Shown: positions 1-7,683 of the stretch, one piece after another
How positions within the stretch are numbered: position 1 is the first letter of the stretch
Layout of the letters: each line of letters begins with the position of its first letter
Source: Lachnospiraceae bacterium
GTDB lineage: Bacteria; Bacillota; Clostridia; Lachnospirales; Lachnospiraceae
Assembly: GCA_017532145.1 (NCBI GenBank)
Contig: JAFXJR010000024.1
Span: 1 to 45,295, forward strand
Reading direction: 5' to 3'
DNA: 45,295 bases
The notes under the pieces: model-generated
The model's database searches: none
Seen by the model: only the letters and a program-made list of their open reading frames with translations
Told to the model about the DNA's origin: nothing
Translations under genes and position numbers: made by a program

Positions 1-2
1 GG

Positions 3-782
3 GTAGTAATTCCTGAATATGTGGTGGTACACGATGGTGTTCCGTCTGATTCTACAGCTTCTAACTATTATGTACGCTATCGAGATTATATTAAAAATGT
101 GGCTTCCTCTGAAATCTATGCCACCTGGCCGGAGAGCGCGATTTATGCCAATATTCTGGCGATTATGTCTGTAACCTTAAACCGGGTTTATACGGAATGG
201 TATCGCAACCAGGGCTATAATTTCACCATCACCTCATCCACAGCCTATGACCAGAAGTGGATTAGAGGCAGGAATATCTATGAGAATATCGACTATCTGG
301 TGGATACTGTATTTGCCAACTTTCTTTCCAGACCTGGTGTAAGACAGCCGATTTTTACCTCCTACTGTGATGGAAAGCGTGTTACCTGCAATGGATTAAG
401 TCAGTGGGGGTCTAAGTATCTGGGAGATGAAGGCTATTCAGCTATTGAAATTATCCGATATTATTATGGAAACGATATGTATATTAATTCGGCAGAAAGC
501 ATTGCAGGAGTACCCTCCTCCTGGCCTGGCTATGATTTAACAGTAGGCTCCAGTGGGGAAAAAGTAAGACAGATGCAGCAGCAGTTAAATAGGATTGCCC
601 AAAATTATCCAGCCATCCCTATGATTATGGCAGATGGAATCTATGGAAGTCGGACAGCGGAGGCAGTACGAACTTTTCAGAGAATCTTTAATCTGCCTCA
701 GACCGGTGTAGTGGATTATCCTACCTGGTATCAAATCTCAAATATTTATGTAGGAGTAAGCAGGATTGCAGAGCCTTCTTAG
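3..782 (+). CDS. Peptidoglycan-binding protein, 5' truncated by window edge
   Basis: The reading frame is open to the left edge (residues VVIPEY precede the GTG at 21), so the true start lies outside the window. The C-terminal 80 residues form a classic PG_binding_1 domain: a VGSSGEKVRQMQQQLN helix, then ADGIYGSRTAEAVRTFQ and LPQTGVVDYPTW. The N-terminal part (VASSEIYATWPESAIYANILAIMS) resembles the SpoIID/LytB-like proteins of clostridia, in which this region is followed by peptidoglycan-binding repeats. It probably acts at the cell wall or spore cortex. The missing N-terminus prevents a signal peptide check. A hairpin terminator follows immediately. Confidence 0.75.
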   Translation, partial: VVIPEYVVVHDGVPSDSTASNYYVRYRDYIKNVASSEIYATWPESAIYANILAIMSVTLNRVYTEWYRNQGYNFTITSSTAYDQKWIRGRNIYENIDYLVDTVFANFLSRPGVRQPIFTSYCDGKRVTCNGLSQWGSKYLGDEGYSAIEIIRYYYGNDMYINSAESIAGVPSSWPGYDLTVGSSGEKVRQMQQQLNRIAQNYPAIPMIMADGIYGSRTAEAVRTFQRIFNLPQTGVVDYPTWYQISNIYVGVSRIAEPS

Positions 783-806
783 AAGATAAGCGTGGGAAAA
801 TACCCA

Positions 807-848
807 AAAGCTGTACACCGGAACAGAATCATTCTGATGTACAGCTTT
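807..848. terminator. Bidirectional hairpin terminator
   Basis: An 11-bp perfect stem (AAAGCTGTACA at 807-817 with TGTACAGCTTT at 838-848) contains a second inner stem, CAGAAT/ATTCTG (824-829/831-836). It lies between the convergent peptidoglycan-binding gene and the ABC permease gene and would serve both strands. Confidence 0.75.
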
Positions 849-863
849 AGCTTTATGTATAGT

Positions 864-1691
864 CTATTCCAGATTTAAATTTTTACGCAGCAAAATCTCG
901 GTAAGGAAAAAGAGTAGACCACTCAGCAGAATGGATCCTAACATCTGTCCACTCCATAAAGCTCTGGTAATAATCTCACTATCGTGATAGCTAAGATGTT
1001 CACTATAATAGACAACTGGCAGATTTAGCAGCAGATTATTGGCAAACTGAATAATAACATATTGAAGGATATACCATAAAAATGCTCCTGCTACCCGGTG
1101 CTTGCTGAAAAGCTGTCCCAAGGCGATAGAGGAAAAAATAATTAGAACATTTAACATACTGCCAAGGATAGCTGAAAAAATAGAAATCAGTATAATGATA
1201 GGACCGGGTAAATCAATCTCATCAGCGATAAGACCGAAAAGTTCAGGGATGGCGATAAATAAATCTTCTAATGTAGCATATTCCATAGTGATTAAATTTG
1301 CTGCTACCAGAGAAAGAATACTGAGTACGACTAAAATTCCGGTAATCAGAATCCAGACTGAACTGACCAGTAGCTTAGAGAGTACAATCTGCCAGGGATC
1401 AGCCGGTAGGGTATTGGTGAGATAGCCTTCATCAGTGTATATATTTTTATAATAGCGTACAGCAATATAAACCATAATGGTTATTGAACCGGCAATAAGG
1501 AAGATAATATAAAAAAAGGTCAGTAACATTTTAGTTAAAAAGAAGAACATAGAATCAGAATCGTCCATCTGCCAGGCGGGTGAAAGAAGGAAGATGATTC
1601 CCAATAAGGTAATAACAACCAGAAACAGATTAATCATAGCCGGGATTCTCCACATCAGAATCCAGTCATACTTTAATAATTTTTTTAACAT
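864..1691 (-). CDS. ABC-2 type transporter permease
   Basis: A 275-residue integral membrane protein with about six hydrophobic segments, the first near residues 16-36 and the second near 52-76. The length and layout suit an ABC-2 permease of the BcrB/YtrC type. It is the last gene of a GntR-ATPase-permease operon. Its start overlaps the ATPase stop region by 7 nt, and an AGGAGG sits just upstream of its ATG, indicating translational coupling. With the upstream ATPase it should form an exporter, often for antimicrobial or cell-envelope stress in such operons. The substrate cannot be read from sequence. Confidence 0.8.
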   Translation of the reverse strand: MLKKLLKYDWILMWRIPAMINLFLVVITLLGIIFLLSPAWQMDDSDSMFFFLTKMLLTFFYIIFLIAGSITIMVYIAVRYYKNIYTDEGYLTNTLPADPWQIVLSKLLVSSVWILITGILVVLSILSLVAANLITMEYATLEDLFIAIPELFGLIADEIDLPGPIIILISIFSAILGSMLNVLIIFSSIALGQLFSKHRVAGAFLWYILQYVIIQFANNLLLNLPVVYYSEHLSYHDSEIITRALWSGQMLGSILLSGLLFFLTEILLRKNLNLE

Positions 1692-2395
1692 GCAAATATC
1701 CTCCTGAAATAAGCATCTACAGACTGTCCATGCTCTTCTCGAATTTGTTCCACCGTCATCTGGGCGAGTACCTGACCATTTTGGATAAAAATAACTTCAT
1801 CCAGAATATTTTCTATGTCAGTAATCAGATGGGTAGACAAGAGAATACTGGCAGCAGGATTATAGTTGCTAAGAATCGTCTTTAAAATATAGTCTCTGGC
1901 AGCAGGGTCCACACCGGCAATCGGTTCATCCAGAATAAAAAGATCAGCGTCCCGACTCATCACTAGGATAAGCTGTACCTTCTCCTTAGTCCCCTTGGAT
2001 AAGGTTTTCAGTCTGGCATCCAAGGGGACCTGAAGGGCATCTAACATCTCTCTTGCTTTTTTTGTACTGAAATCTTCATAAAAATCTTCAAAGAAATGGA
2101 TAATATCACAAACCTTGGTACCATGCTGCAGATAGGTACGCTCAGGCAGATAAGAAATCCTGGATTTGGAGGCAACACCCGGTGGATATCCATGAATCAG
2201 AATACTGCCTGAGGTGGGAGTAAGCAAACCGGCCATCATTTTAATTAAGGTGGTTTTACCATTTCCATTCGGTCCCAGCAAACCAATAATTTTGCCCCGA
2301 GGAATGACAAGATTCATTTGGTTGACTGCTAAAGTTTTTCCATAAATTTTTGTTAGCTCTCTGGCTTCTACCAGAATATTTGTTTGCATATTCAT
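1685..2395 (-). CDS. ABC transporter ATP-binding protein (BcrA/YtrB type)
   Basis: A 236-residue nucleotide-binding subunit. Walker A is GPNGNGKT at residues 41-48, the signature is LSKGT near residue 133 (a common variant of LSGGQ in BcrA/YtrB proteins), Walker B plus glutamate is DLFILDEP near 150-158, and the switch histidine is in LLSTHL. It starts 6 bp after the GntR stop. It should energise the permease encoded directly downstream. The first ATG was used; a second lies two codons in. Confidence 0.88.
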   Translation of the reverse strand: MNMQTNILVEARELTKIYGKTLAVNQMNLVIPRGKIIGLLGPNGNGKTTLIKMMAGLLTPTSGSILIHGYPPGVASKSRISYLPERTYLQHGTKVCDIIHFFEDFYEDFSTKKAREMLDALQVPLDARLKTLSKGTKEKVQLILVMSRDADLFILDEPIAGVDPAARDYILKTILSNYNPAASILLSTHLITDIENILDEVIFIQNGQVLAQMTVEQIREEHGQSVDAYFRRIFAC

Positions 2396-2401
2396 ACGTG
2401 T

Positions 2402-2770
2402 TTAACCATCCCCTTCTGTAAATGTTTGAATGTGTGACAGAATTTCTTTTCTGGAAAAACCTAGCTCCTCCATATGCTGAAGAAAATATTGGATATGCCC
2501 TTCTGCCAGCTGCTTCCGGGTTTGGTGAATTAATTCCTTATCTTCGGTGATTATTCTGCCACTGGTTCTTTGCGTGATAATCAGACCACTCCTTTCCAGT
2601 TCCACAAGAGCCTTTTGCATTGTATTAGGGTTGACACTGGCTTCTGCTGCCAGCTCCCGCACGCTGGGAAGACGCTCACCAGACTGGTAATAGCCGGAAA
2701 TAATCCGCATTTGTATAATTTCCATAAGCTGTGTATAGAGAGGCTTGTCTGAATCCAAAGTCCATGCCAT
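2402..2770 (-). CDS. GntR family transcriptional regulator, YtrA subfamily
   Basis: At 122 residues it has the short YtrA-type layout: an N-terminal winged helix (residues about 10-75, with YYQSGERLPSVRELAAEASV and the recognition-helix motif NPNTMQKALVELERSGL) and only a short helical tail instead of a large ligand domain. AAGGAAGGAT lies just before the ATG. It heads an operon with the ABC ATPase and permease, the usual YtrA arrangement in which the regulator represses its own exporter. A perfect palindrome over the predicted promoter (2988-3007) is the likely operator. Confidence 0.88.
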   Translation of the reverse strand: MAWTLDSDKPLYTQLMEIIQMRIISGYYQSGERLPSVRELAAEASVNPNTMQKALVELERSGLIITQRTSGRIITEDKELIHQTRKQLAEGHIQYFLQHMEELGFSRKEILSHIQTFTEGDG

Positions 2771-2815
2771 ATCATCCTTCCTTTCTGAAAGACCTGATTA
2801 ATGTTCAATTTTGCG

Positions 2816-2900
2816 TAACTATTCAGTAGGTCTGTACACTTACTGTACTGACTGTAGGAAAACATAGTAGTAATCGTAACTGTGATGTACTGAACAGTTA
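2816..2900. repeat. Dispersed palindromic element, copy R1 (85 bp)
   Basis: Ends are TAACTATTCAGTA and TACTGAACAGTTA (inverted, one mismatch), with an inner hairpin GGTCTGTACA...TGTACTGACT. It is flanked by CAATTTTGCG (2806-2815) and CCATTTTGCA (2901-2910), an 8/10 direct repeat that looks like a target-site duplication. It lies in the predicted 5' leader of the GntR-ABC operon, so it would be transcribed. Confidence 0.85.
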
Positions 2901-2987
2901 CCATTTTGCAAGTCCCCGAGATGAGCATAGGTTATGTTTGTACTTAATGTGCTTAAAGTAGGGGACTGTCTTGATTTGGTTAAATAA

Positions 2988-3007
2988 TGTATTACTCTAT
3001 TAATACA
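2988..3007. promoter_or_regulatory. Probable YtrA-type GntR operator
   Basis: A perfect inverted repeat TGTATTA-N6-TAATACA. It overlaps the predicted minus-strand -10 box of the GntR-ABC operon, where a bound repressor would block RNA polymerase. TGTA...TACA palindromes are typical of YtrA-family operators. Assignment to this GntR protein is inferred from proximity. Confidence 0.6.
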
Positions 3008-3033
3008 ATAATATATAAAAGGGGTTTTGTCAA
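3005..3033 (-). promoter_or_regulatory. Promoter of the GntR-ABC operon
   Basis: On the minus strand a consensus -35 TTGACA (3033-3028) is separated by 17 nt from a -10 TATTGT (3010-3005). Transcription would start near 2998 and give a leader of about 225 nt that carries repeat R1. Confidence 0.65.
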
Positions 3034-3070
3034 CATCAGATTTCTATTTAAAAAAAATAGTGATATAATG

Positions 3071-3143
3071 TAACTGTTTAGCAGGTGGCACACTTGCTGT
3101 GCTGGCCGTATAAAAACATAGTGGTAAAGGTAATGAACAGTTA
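3071..3143. repeat. Dispersed palindromic element, copy R2 (73 bp)
   Basis: The shortest full copy: TAACTGTTTAGCA at the left, ATGAACAGTTA at the right, and a GGCACACTTGCTGTGC inner hairpin. It is flanked by perfect 10-bp direct repeats TGATATAATG (3061-3070 and 3144-3153), the clearest target-site duplication among the copies here. The duplicated sequence is itself an extended -10 promoter box. Confidence 0.88.
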
Positions 3144-3152
3144 TGATATAAT
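3144..3152 (+). promoter_or_regulatory. Extended -10 box upstream of ispF
   Basis: TGATATAAT matches the extended -10 consensus TGnTATAAT and lies about 55 bp before the ispF ATG. An identical copy is at 3061-3069 on the other side of repeat R2. No good -35 is visible for either, as expected for an extended -10 promoter. Confidence 0.5.
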
Positions 3153-3208
3153 GAAAAAAATAGGGAAACACTGATTAAAGTCTTAGGAACAGGAAAGGAA
3201 ATAGGGAA

Positions 3209-3769
3209 ATGAGAATAGGTATGGGATACGATGTACACAGGCTGGTAGCAGGTAGAGAGTTAATCATGGGAGGAGTTTCGATTCCCTATGAAAAAGGATT
3301 GCTGGGACATTCTGATGCAGATGTACTTGTACATGCTATTATGGATGCACTGTTGGGAGCAGCAGCCTTAGGAGATATTGGAAAGCATTTTCCGGATACC
3401 AATCCGTCTTATCAGGGGATTTCTTCCTTAAAGCTGCTGGAGCAGGTAGGCAAGCTATTGGAGGAAAACTATTTTCTGGTGGAAAATATAGATGCTACCA
3501 TTATTGCTCAGGCACCTAAAATGCGTCCTTATATAGAGGAAATGCGAGAGAAGATTGCCATGACGCTGGGCATTGAACAGACACAGATTAATATTAAGGC
3601 AACGACAGAGGAAGGCTTGGGATTTACCGGAAGTGGAGAAGGAATTTCTGCTCAGGCAATCTGTCTGTTGACCAGTCCTATTAATCTGTCTGCTGAGGAT
3701 GTGATGGTACAGAAGCAGTGCAATGGCTGCTGTGGGTGTATGAGTACAGAAGGAGGCTGCAATGAATAA
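3209..3769 (+). CDS. ispF: 2-C-methyl-D-erythritol 2,4-cyclodiphosphate synthase
   Basis: IspF converts CDP-methylerythritol 2-phosphate to the cyclic diphosphate in the cytosolic MEP isoprenoid pathway. Family motifs are complete: GMGYDVHR with metal ligands D8 and H10, LGHSDADVL with H34, DIGKHFPDT, and the C-terminal signature [16 protein letters not shown]. The usual enzyme is about 157 residues. This one is 186, with an added tail containing five cysteines (CNGCCGC plus a last GGCNE). The tail DNA also contains the AGGAGG that drives the next gene, which overlaps ispF by 8 nt. GGAAATAGGG precedes the ATG. Confidence 0.95.
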   Translation: MRIGMGYDVHRLVAGRELIMGGVSIPYEKGLLGHSDADVLVHAIMDALLGAAALGDIGKHFPDTNPSYQGISSLKLLEQVGKLLEENYFLVENIDATIIAQAPKMRPYIEEMREKIAMTLGIEQTQINIKATTEEGLGFTGSGEGISAQAICLLTSPINLSAEDVMVQKQCNGCCGCMSTEGGCNE

Positions 3770-4886
3770 AAGTGAAGAAGAACCCGGATTAAAGGAGACA
3801 TGGGGAAAAGATTGTCTTGTACTCCGTCCTCTGTGGGAGGAAGTATTTTTTGAGGATTCTCAAGAGTTTACGGATTATTATTTTCAGGAAAAAGCAGAGC
3901 GTAACCATGGATTTGCCTTATGGACCAGTCAGGGACAGCCGGTGGCTATGCTGTATCTGGCTCCTTATGATTTGATGCTTCGGGTAGGAAAGGAATGGGT
4001 GACAGCCAGAATAAACTATATCATAGGAGTGGCTACAAAAAAAGAGTATCGACATAGAGGATATATGGACAGACTGTTAAGGGTAGCATTGGAACAGATG
4101 AGTACACAAAATCAGCCCTTTACTTTTTTGATGCCGGCTGACCCATTGATTTACCAGCCCTATCAGTTTGCCTATATTTATGCCAAAGAGAAGCTTATCC
4201 TTTCCAGACCGGTGACAGAAGCAGAACGAGCCAGAACAGAGGAACTTTCAGAGCTGGCTGAGTTTGCCTCTGCCTTTCTTTCAATGAACTATGATGTATT
4301 TATCAGGCGAGATAAAGATTATTTTACAGTTTTGGAAAAGGAACTGGCAGCACAGAATGGAGGAATTGGTCTATGGCGAAGCAGGGAAGGTAAGGGAATA
4401 GAAGGTTATTTTCTTTACACGCAGGAGTCAGAAAAGCTGCAGCTTCAGGAGGCTGTAGTAAGAAATAGGGATGAAAATTGGCCGGTAATTTCCACCGGTG
4501 TGGCAGAGCCTGTGATTATGGCCAGGGTAGTAGATGTACAGAGGCTGCTTTCCCTACTTCGGACGGATGGAGCAGAGGTATTGTTTATTATTAGAATTAT
4601 TGACCCTTTGCTGGAACAGAACCAGGGATTATGGGAGTGCAGAATTTCTTCTACAGAGGCACAGATTCACAAAAGGGGAGATGGGCAGGAAAGAATAGAA
4701 GGAAGCAGAAGTCCGGTATGGAGCATAACGGCAGAAAATCTGATTCCTTGGATTTTTGGATATAAACCGACAAAGGAATGCTTCTGTTTGGACAAAGAGA
4801 CAACCTCAGAAGTCTCTGAACATTTTTTTAATCAGTTGGAGAAGCTAGCACTTCTTTCCAAGGTTTTTATTAATGAAATTGTATAG
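3762..4886 (+). CDS. GNAT family N-acetyltransferase (Eis-like)
   Basis: A 374-residue protein. The N-terminal half has a GNAT fold: [20 protein letters not shown] at about residues 87-106 carries the acetyl-CoA pyrophosphate loop (R/Q-x-x-G-x-G/A type, here RHRGY). The C-terminal half resembles the SCP2-like domain of Eis-type two-domain acetyltransferases. The acceptor substrate is not predictable. The start overlaps the ispF stop by 8 nt and uses an AGGAGG inside ispF, so the two are likely translationally coupled although no pathway link is evident. Confidence 0.8.
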   Translation: MNKSEEEPGLKETWGKDCLVLRPLWEEVFFEDSQEFTDYYFQEKAERNHGFALWTSQGQPVAMLYLAPYDLMLRVGKEWVTARINYIIGVATKKEYRHRGYMDRLLRVALEQMSTQNQPFTFLMPADPLIYQPYQFAYIYAKEKLILSRPVTEAERARTEELSELAEFASAFLSMNYDVFIRRDKDYFTVLEKELAAQNGGIGLWRSREGKGIEGYFLYTQESEKLQLQEAVVRNRDENWPVISTGVAEPVIMARVVDVQRLLSLLRTDGAEVLFIIRIIDPLLEQNQGLWECRISSTEAQIHKRGDGQERIEGSRSPVWSITAENLIPWIFGYKPTKECFCLDKETTSEVSEHFFNQLEKLALLSKVFINEIV

Positions 4887-4901
4887 AAGACAAAAATAGC
4901 G

Positions 4902-4989
4902 TAGCTATTCAGTAGGTCTGCACACTTACTGTGCTGATTGTAAGAAAAGGTAGTAGTAACAGCATAACGGTGAGGGTACTGAACAGATA
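4902..4989. repeat. Dispersed palindromic element, copy R3 (88 bp)
   Basis: The left end TAGCTATTCAGTA and right end TACTGAACAGATA carry mutations relative to other copies; the inner hairpin GGTCTGCACACTTACTGTGCTGATT is retained with G-T pairs. No direct repeat flanks it, so it is probably an older copy. It lies between the GNAT gene and hflX. Confidence 0.8.
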
Positions 4990-5043
4990 CGTTGTATCTT
5001 TAGTGATGAACTTATATAGAAAACAGGGAGGACAGGAGAAGGG

Positions 5044-6354
5044 ATGGCACAGGCAGAAAAGAAAGACAGAATAAAAAAGGAGTTGGATTTACCGAAAGAA
5101 AAAGCCCTGCTTGTAGGGCTGGATACAGGAGAGGATGAGGATTTTGACCGTTCTATGGAGGAACTGGGCGAACTGGCCAGAGCCTGCAGTATGCAGGCAG
5201 TAGGAACTGTGACGCAGAAGGCAGCGGCCATCAATAAGGCTTTCTATATTGGAACAGGTAAGGTGCAGGAGGTAAAGGAATATGCTCAAATGTTGGAGGC
5301 AGATATCGTTATTTTTGATGATTCCCTTACCCCTTCCCAGCTGCGCAATCTGCAAAAGGAGATTGATAGACCGATTTTAGACAGAACTACACTGATTTTG
5401 GATATTTTTTCTACCCGTGCAAGAACCAGGGAGGCCAAGCTGCAGGTGGAGACAGCCAGGCTTCAATACCTGCTTTCCCGACTGGTAGGAATGCACGATG
5501 CACTGACCAGACAGGGAGGTGCCAGCGGAAGCATGAGCAGCAAGGGAGCCGGAGAAAAGAAGTTGGAGCTGGACAGAAGAAAGATTGAAAGAAGATTGGT
5601 AGAACTGCGTCGGGAGCTGGATGAGGTAGCCAGAGAAAGAGAGACTCAGGGAAAACGCAGAATGGCTTCCAGAATCCCAAAAATTTCGCTGGTGGGCTAT
5701 ACCAATGCAGGAAAATCCACCTTGATGAATGCAATGGTAGATAAATATCTGGGTGAGGAGGAAAAAAGGGTTTTGGAGAAGGATATGCTGTTTGCTACTC
5801 TGGATACCACAGTTCGATGTATTCCTGTCAGCAATGGCAGAGAAATCCTGTTGTCTGATACGGTAGGCTTTATTCATAAGCTGCCTCATGGATTAGTCAA
5901 GGCTTTTCGCTCCACGCTGGAAGAAGTAAAGAATGCGGATTTACTTTTATGTGTGGTGGACTGTTCCGATCCAAATTACCGACATCAGATTCAGGTAACA
6001 GAGGAGACACTGAAGGAGATAGATGCAGGAGATATCCCAATAGTTTATGTCTATAATAAGGCAGATTTATGTGAAGATATGATTGTTCCTAAAAGGGTGG
6101 GAGATAATAAAATCTATATGTCTGCTAAGAACCATCAGGGACTGAAAGAATTGGCCGATATGATTTTGGAAAGAGTGTATGCGGATGATATACAGACAGA
6201 GTTTCTCTTCCCCTATCACAAGGGACAGGCTGTTTCTTATTTTATGGAAAAGGCGCAGGTACTGGAACAGGAGTATTTGGAAACAGGAATCCGGCTAAGG
6301 GTAAACTGCCACAGGGCAGATGCAGGAAAGTATGAAGAATACCGGATAGAGTAA
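5044..6354 (+). CDS. hflX: Ribosome-associated GTPase HflX
   Basis: The 436-residue protein has the HflX N-terminal domain (ALLVGLDTGEDEDFDRSMEE), a linker helix region with the family motif RLQYLLSRLVGMHDALTRQG and a glycine-rich GGASG stretch, then a TRAFAC GTPase domain. G1 is GYTNAGKST near residue 218, G3 is DTVGF near 272, G4 is NKAD near 338. HflX binds the 50S E-site region and splits stalled or hibernating ribosomes. AGGAGAAGGG directly precedes the ATG. It appears monocistronic, with repeat R3 upstream. Confidence 0.95.
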   Translation: MAQAEKKDRIKKELDLPKEKALLVGLDTGEDEDFDRSMEELGELARACSMQAVGTVTQKAAAINKAFYIGTGKVQEVKEYAQMLEADIVIFDDSLTPSQLRNLQKEIDRPILDRTTLILDIFSTRARTREAKLQVETARLQYLLSRLVGMHDALTRQGGASGSMSSKGAGEKKLELDRRKIERRLVELRRELDEVARERETQGKRRMASRIPKISLVGYTNAGKSTLMNAMVDKYLGEEEKRVLEKDMLFATLDTTVRCIPVSNGREILLSDTVGFIHKLPHGLVKAFRSTLEEVKNADLLLCVVDCSDPNYRHQIQVTEETLKEIDAGDIPIVYVYNKADLCEDMIVPKRVGDNKIYMSAKNHQGLKELADMILERVYADDIQTEFLFPYHKGQAVSYFMEKAQVLEQEYLETGIRLRVNCHRADAGKYEEYRIE

Positions 6355-6371
6355 AGGAAAAGAAAAGCAGT

Positions 6372-6692
6372 TTATAGGATTTGAATAATCTTTAAAATTT
6401 TTTCTTTTTTGGAGTCGTCACAATTTTGCAATGCTCTCAAAATTTCATTATCCAGTGCCAGTGATGAGTTTTCATACTGATTGGATAAAAGATAGTCGAT
6501 GGAGGTATCGAGGGCATTGGCGATAGCCAGTAGGACATTTAGGCTAACCTTAGTATGATTATTCTCAATGTTGGAAATATGGGAGGTATTGCAGCTGACA
6601 ATATCAGCCAGACGGTCCTGTGTAAGCCCTTTATGGATTCTTAGTTCTTTTATTTTAGTGCCTAATTTGGCATAATCAATTTCCTGCTGCAT
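6372..6692 (-). CDS. XRE family transcriptional regulator
   Basis: A 106-residue protein with a single N-terminal Cro/C1 helix-turn-helix (residues about 10-65: LGTKIKELRIHKGLTQDRLA, then CNTSHISNIENNHTKVSL) and a short helical C-terminus. The layout is typical of small repressors. It is transcribed away from the NACHT/kinase cluster across a 261-bp intergenic region that also holds repeat R4. Divergence makes it a plausible regulator of that cluster; this is inference from position. AAAGGAA precedes the ATG. Confidence 0.88.
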   Translation of the reverse strand: MQQEIDYAKLGTKIKELRIHKGLTQDRLADIVSCNTSHISNIENNHTKVSLNVLLAIANALDTSIDYLLSNQYENSSLALDNEILRALQNCDDSKKEKILKIIQIL

Positions 6693-6732
6693 GGAAATAA
6701 TTCCTTTCTGGTTTATGTAGGTAAATTATTGG

Positions 6733-6818
6733 TAATGATTCAGCAGGTCTGCACACTTGCTGTGCTGACCATAAAAAAGGTAGTGGTAACAACGTGACGG
6801 TGACGTACTGAACAGTCA
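6733..6818. repeat. Dispersed palindromic element, copy R4 (86 bp)
   Basis: Left end TAATGATTCAGCA, right end TACTGAACAGTCA, inner hairpin GGTCTGCACA...TGTGCTGACC intact. The flanks share AATTATT (6724-6730 and 6820-6826), a 7-bp direct repeat. It lies between the divergent XRE gene and the NACHT cluster, where it could affect expression of either. Confidence 0.83.
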
Positions 6819-6953
6819 CAATTATTATTTATTGTAGTCTTTGCCATTGGATGATAGAATAATCTAAATAAATAAAAAATACTTATATAGAAAATATAAA
6901 AAGAGATAACAAAGGGCATCTTATACCGATGGAAAAAGGAAGGGAGACAACAA

Positions 6954-7551
6954 ATGAAAATATTTCAGATAGAAGAATCACAGATAAATGCGATAAGAGA
7001 AGAAAAGCTGGCAGAAAAAAGTGAAATTTTTGATAGATTTTGTGAAGAATATGGCAAAAAAATAAAGTATGACATCTATGTATCCCAGCGCTGGGATATT
7101 CTGTTATCCTCAAAAGAAAAAAAAAGAGATGATGGATATTCTTCTACTGATTATCTGTTCAGGAAAGCTTTCTATCAGCTTAAATGGAGTCAGAATAGAA
7201 GGAGGAGACGACAGCCCGCTCTATCAGGTAAAATTTCAAGATAATGAAAATGGAATGCAAAAAATGTCCTTTTTTGATGGAGACATTATTAAGGTTAGTG
7301 CAGAAGTACTAAACCGAACCGAGGCTTCCAGACTGGCTTTGCTTATCGATTCATTTCGTAAAGGCATACTTATTGTTACTGAGGCTTCCATCCTGTCTGC
7401 AGCCAGTAAGGATTTTATCTATAAGATGGATAAAAAGGGGAATATGATTGCCTTGCGAGATACCAGTGAAAGTATGGAGACCTTTATGGAAGAAGACGAA
7501 TTGTTCAGGGAAATATGTGAGAAAGAATGCAGTGATGAAAGTGAAGATTAG
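6954..7551 (+). CDS. Unknown protein, first gene of the NACHT cluster, split by a +1 frame change at an A9 tract
   Basis: Two overlapping frames read as one protein. The first (from ATG 6954, preceded by GGAAGGGAG) runs to 7244; the second runs from about 7126 to 7551. The switch point is nine A residues at 7117-7125. With eight A the frames fuse into one 198-residue protein in which RWDILLSSKEKK continues into EMMDILLLIICSGK. After the tract the first frame becomes arginine-rich and unlike protein (WSQNRRRRRQPA), supporting fusion. The joined protein is soluble-looking, helical at the N-terminus and beta-rich in the middle, with an acidic tail. I recognise no family. It may be a phase-variable gene, a slippage-read gene, a real mutation, or a sequencing error. 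Confidence 0.6.
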
Positions 7552-7562
7552 GTGGTAGAAAG

Positions 7563-7575
7563 TAACTGTTCAGCA
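7563..7575. repeat. Isolated arm resembling the dispersed element
   Basis: TAACTGTTCAGCA equals the terminal arm of the R-family, but no inner hairpin or opposite arm follows. It may be a decayed remnant between the first two genes of the NACHT cluster, or chance. Confidence 0.35.
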
Positions 7576-7683
7576 CTTTGACAGCTATACTTTAATGCAG
7601 TATCTGATGATGCTCAAGAAGAAAACAGGTATAGGTTATGAACAACATAGGATGAAGAAAGTAAGAAAAGGTAGGCGGAAACA

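Noticed and set aside
4892-4999. Target-site duplication around repeat R3
   Set aside because: Left flank AAAAATAGCG and right flank CGTTGTATCT do not match.
5377-5889. 170-codon minus-strand frame opposite hflX
   Set aside because: Lies wholly within the conserved hflX gene; codon pattern typical of antisense shadow.
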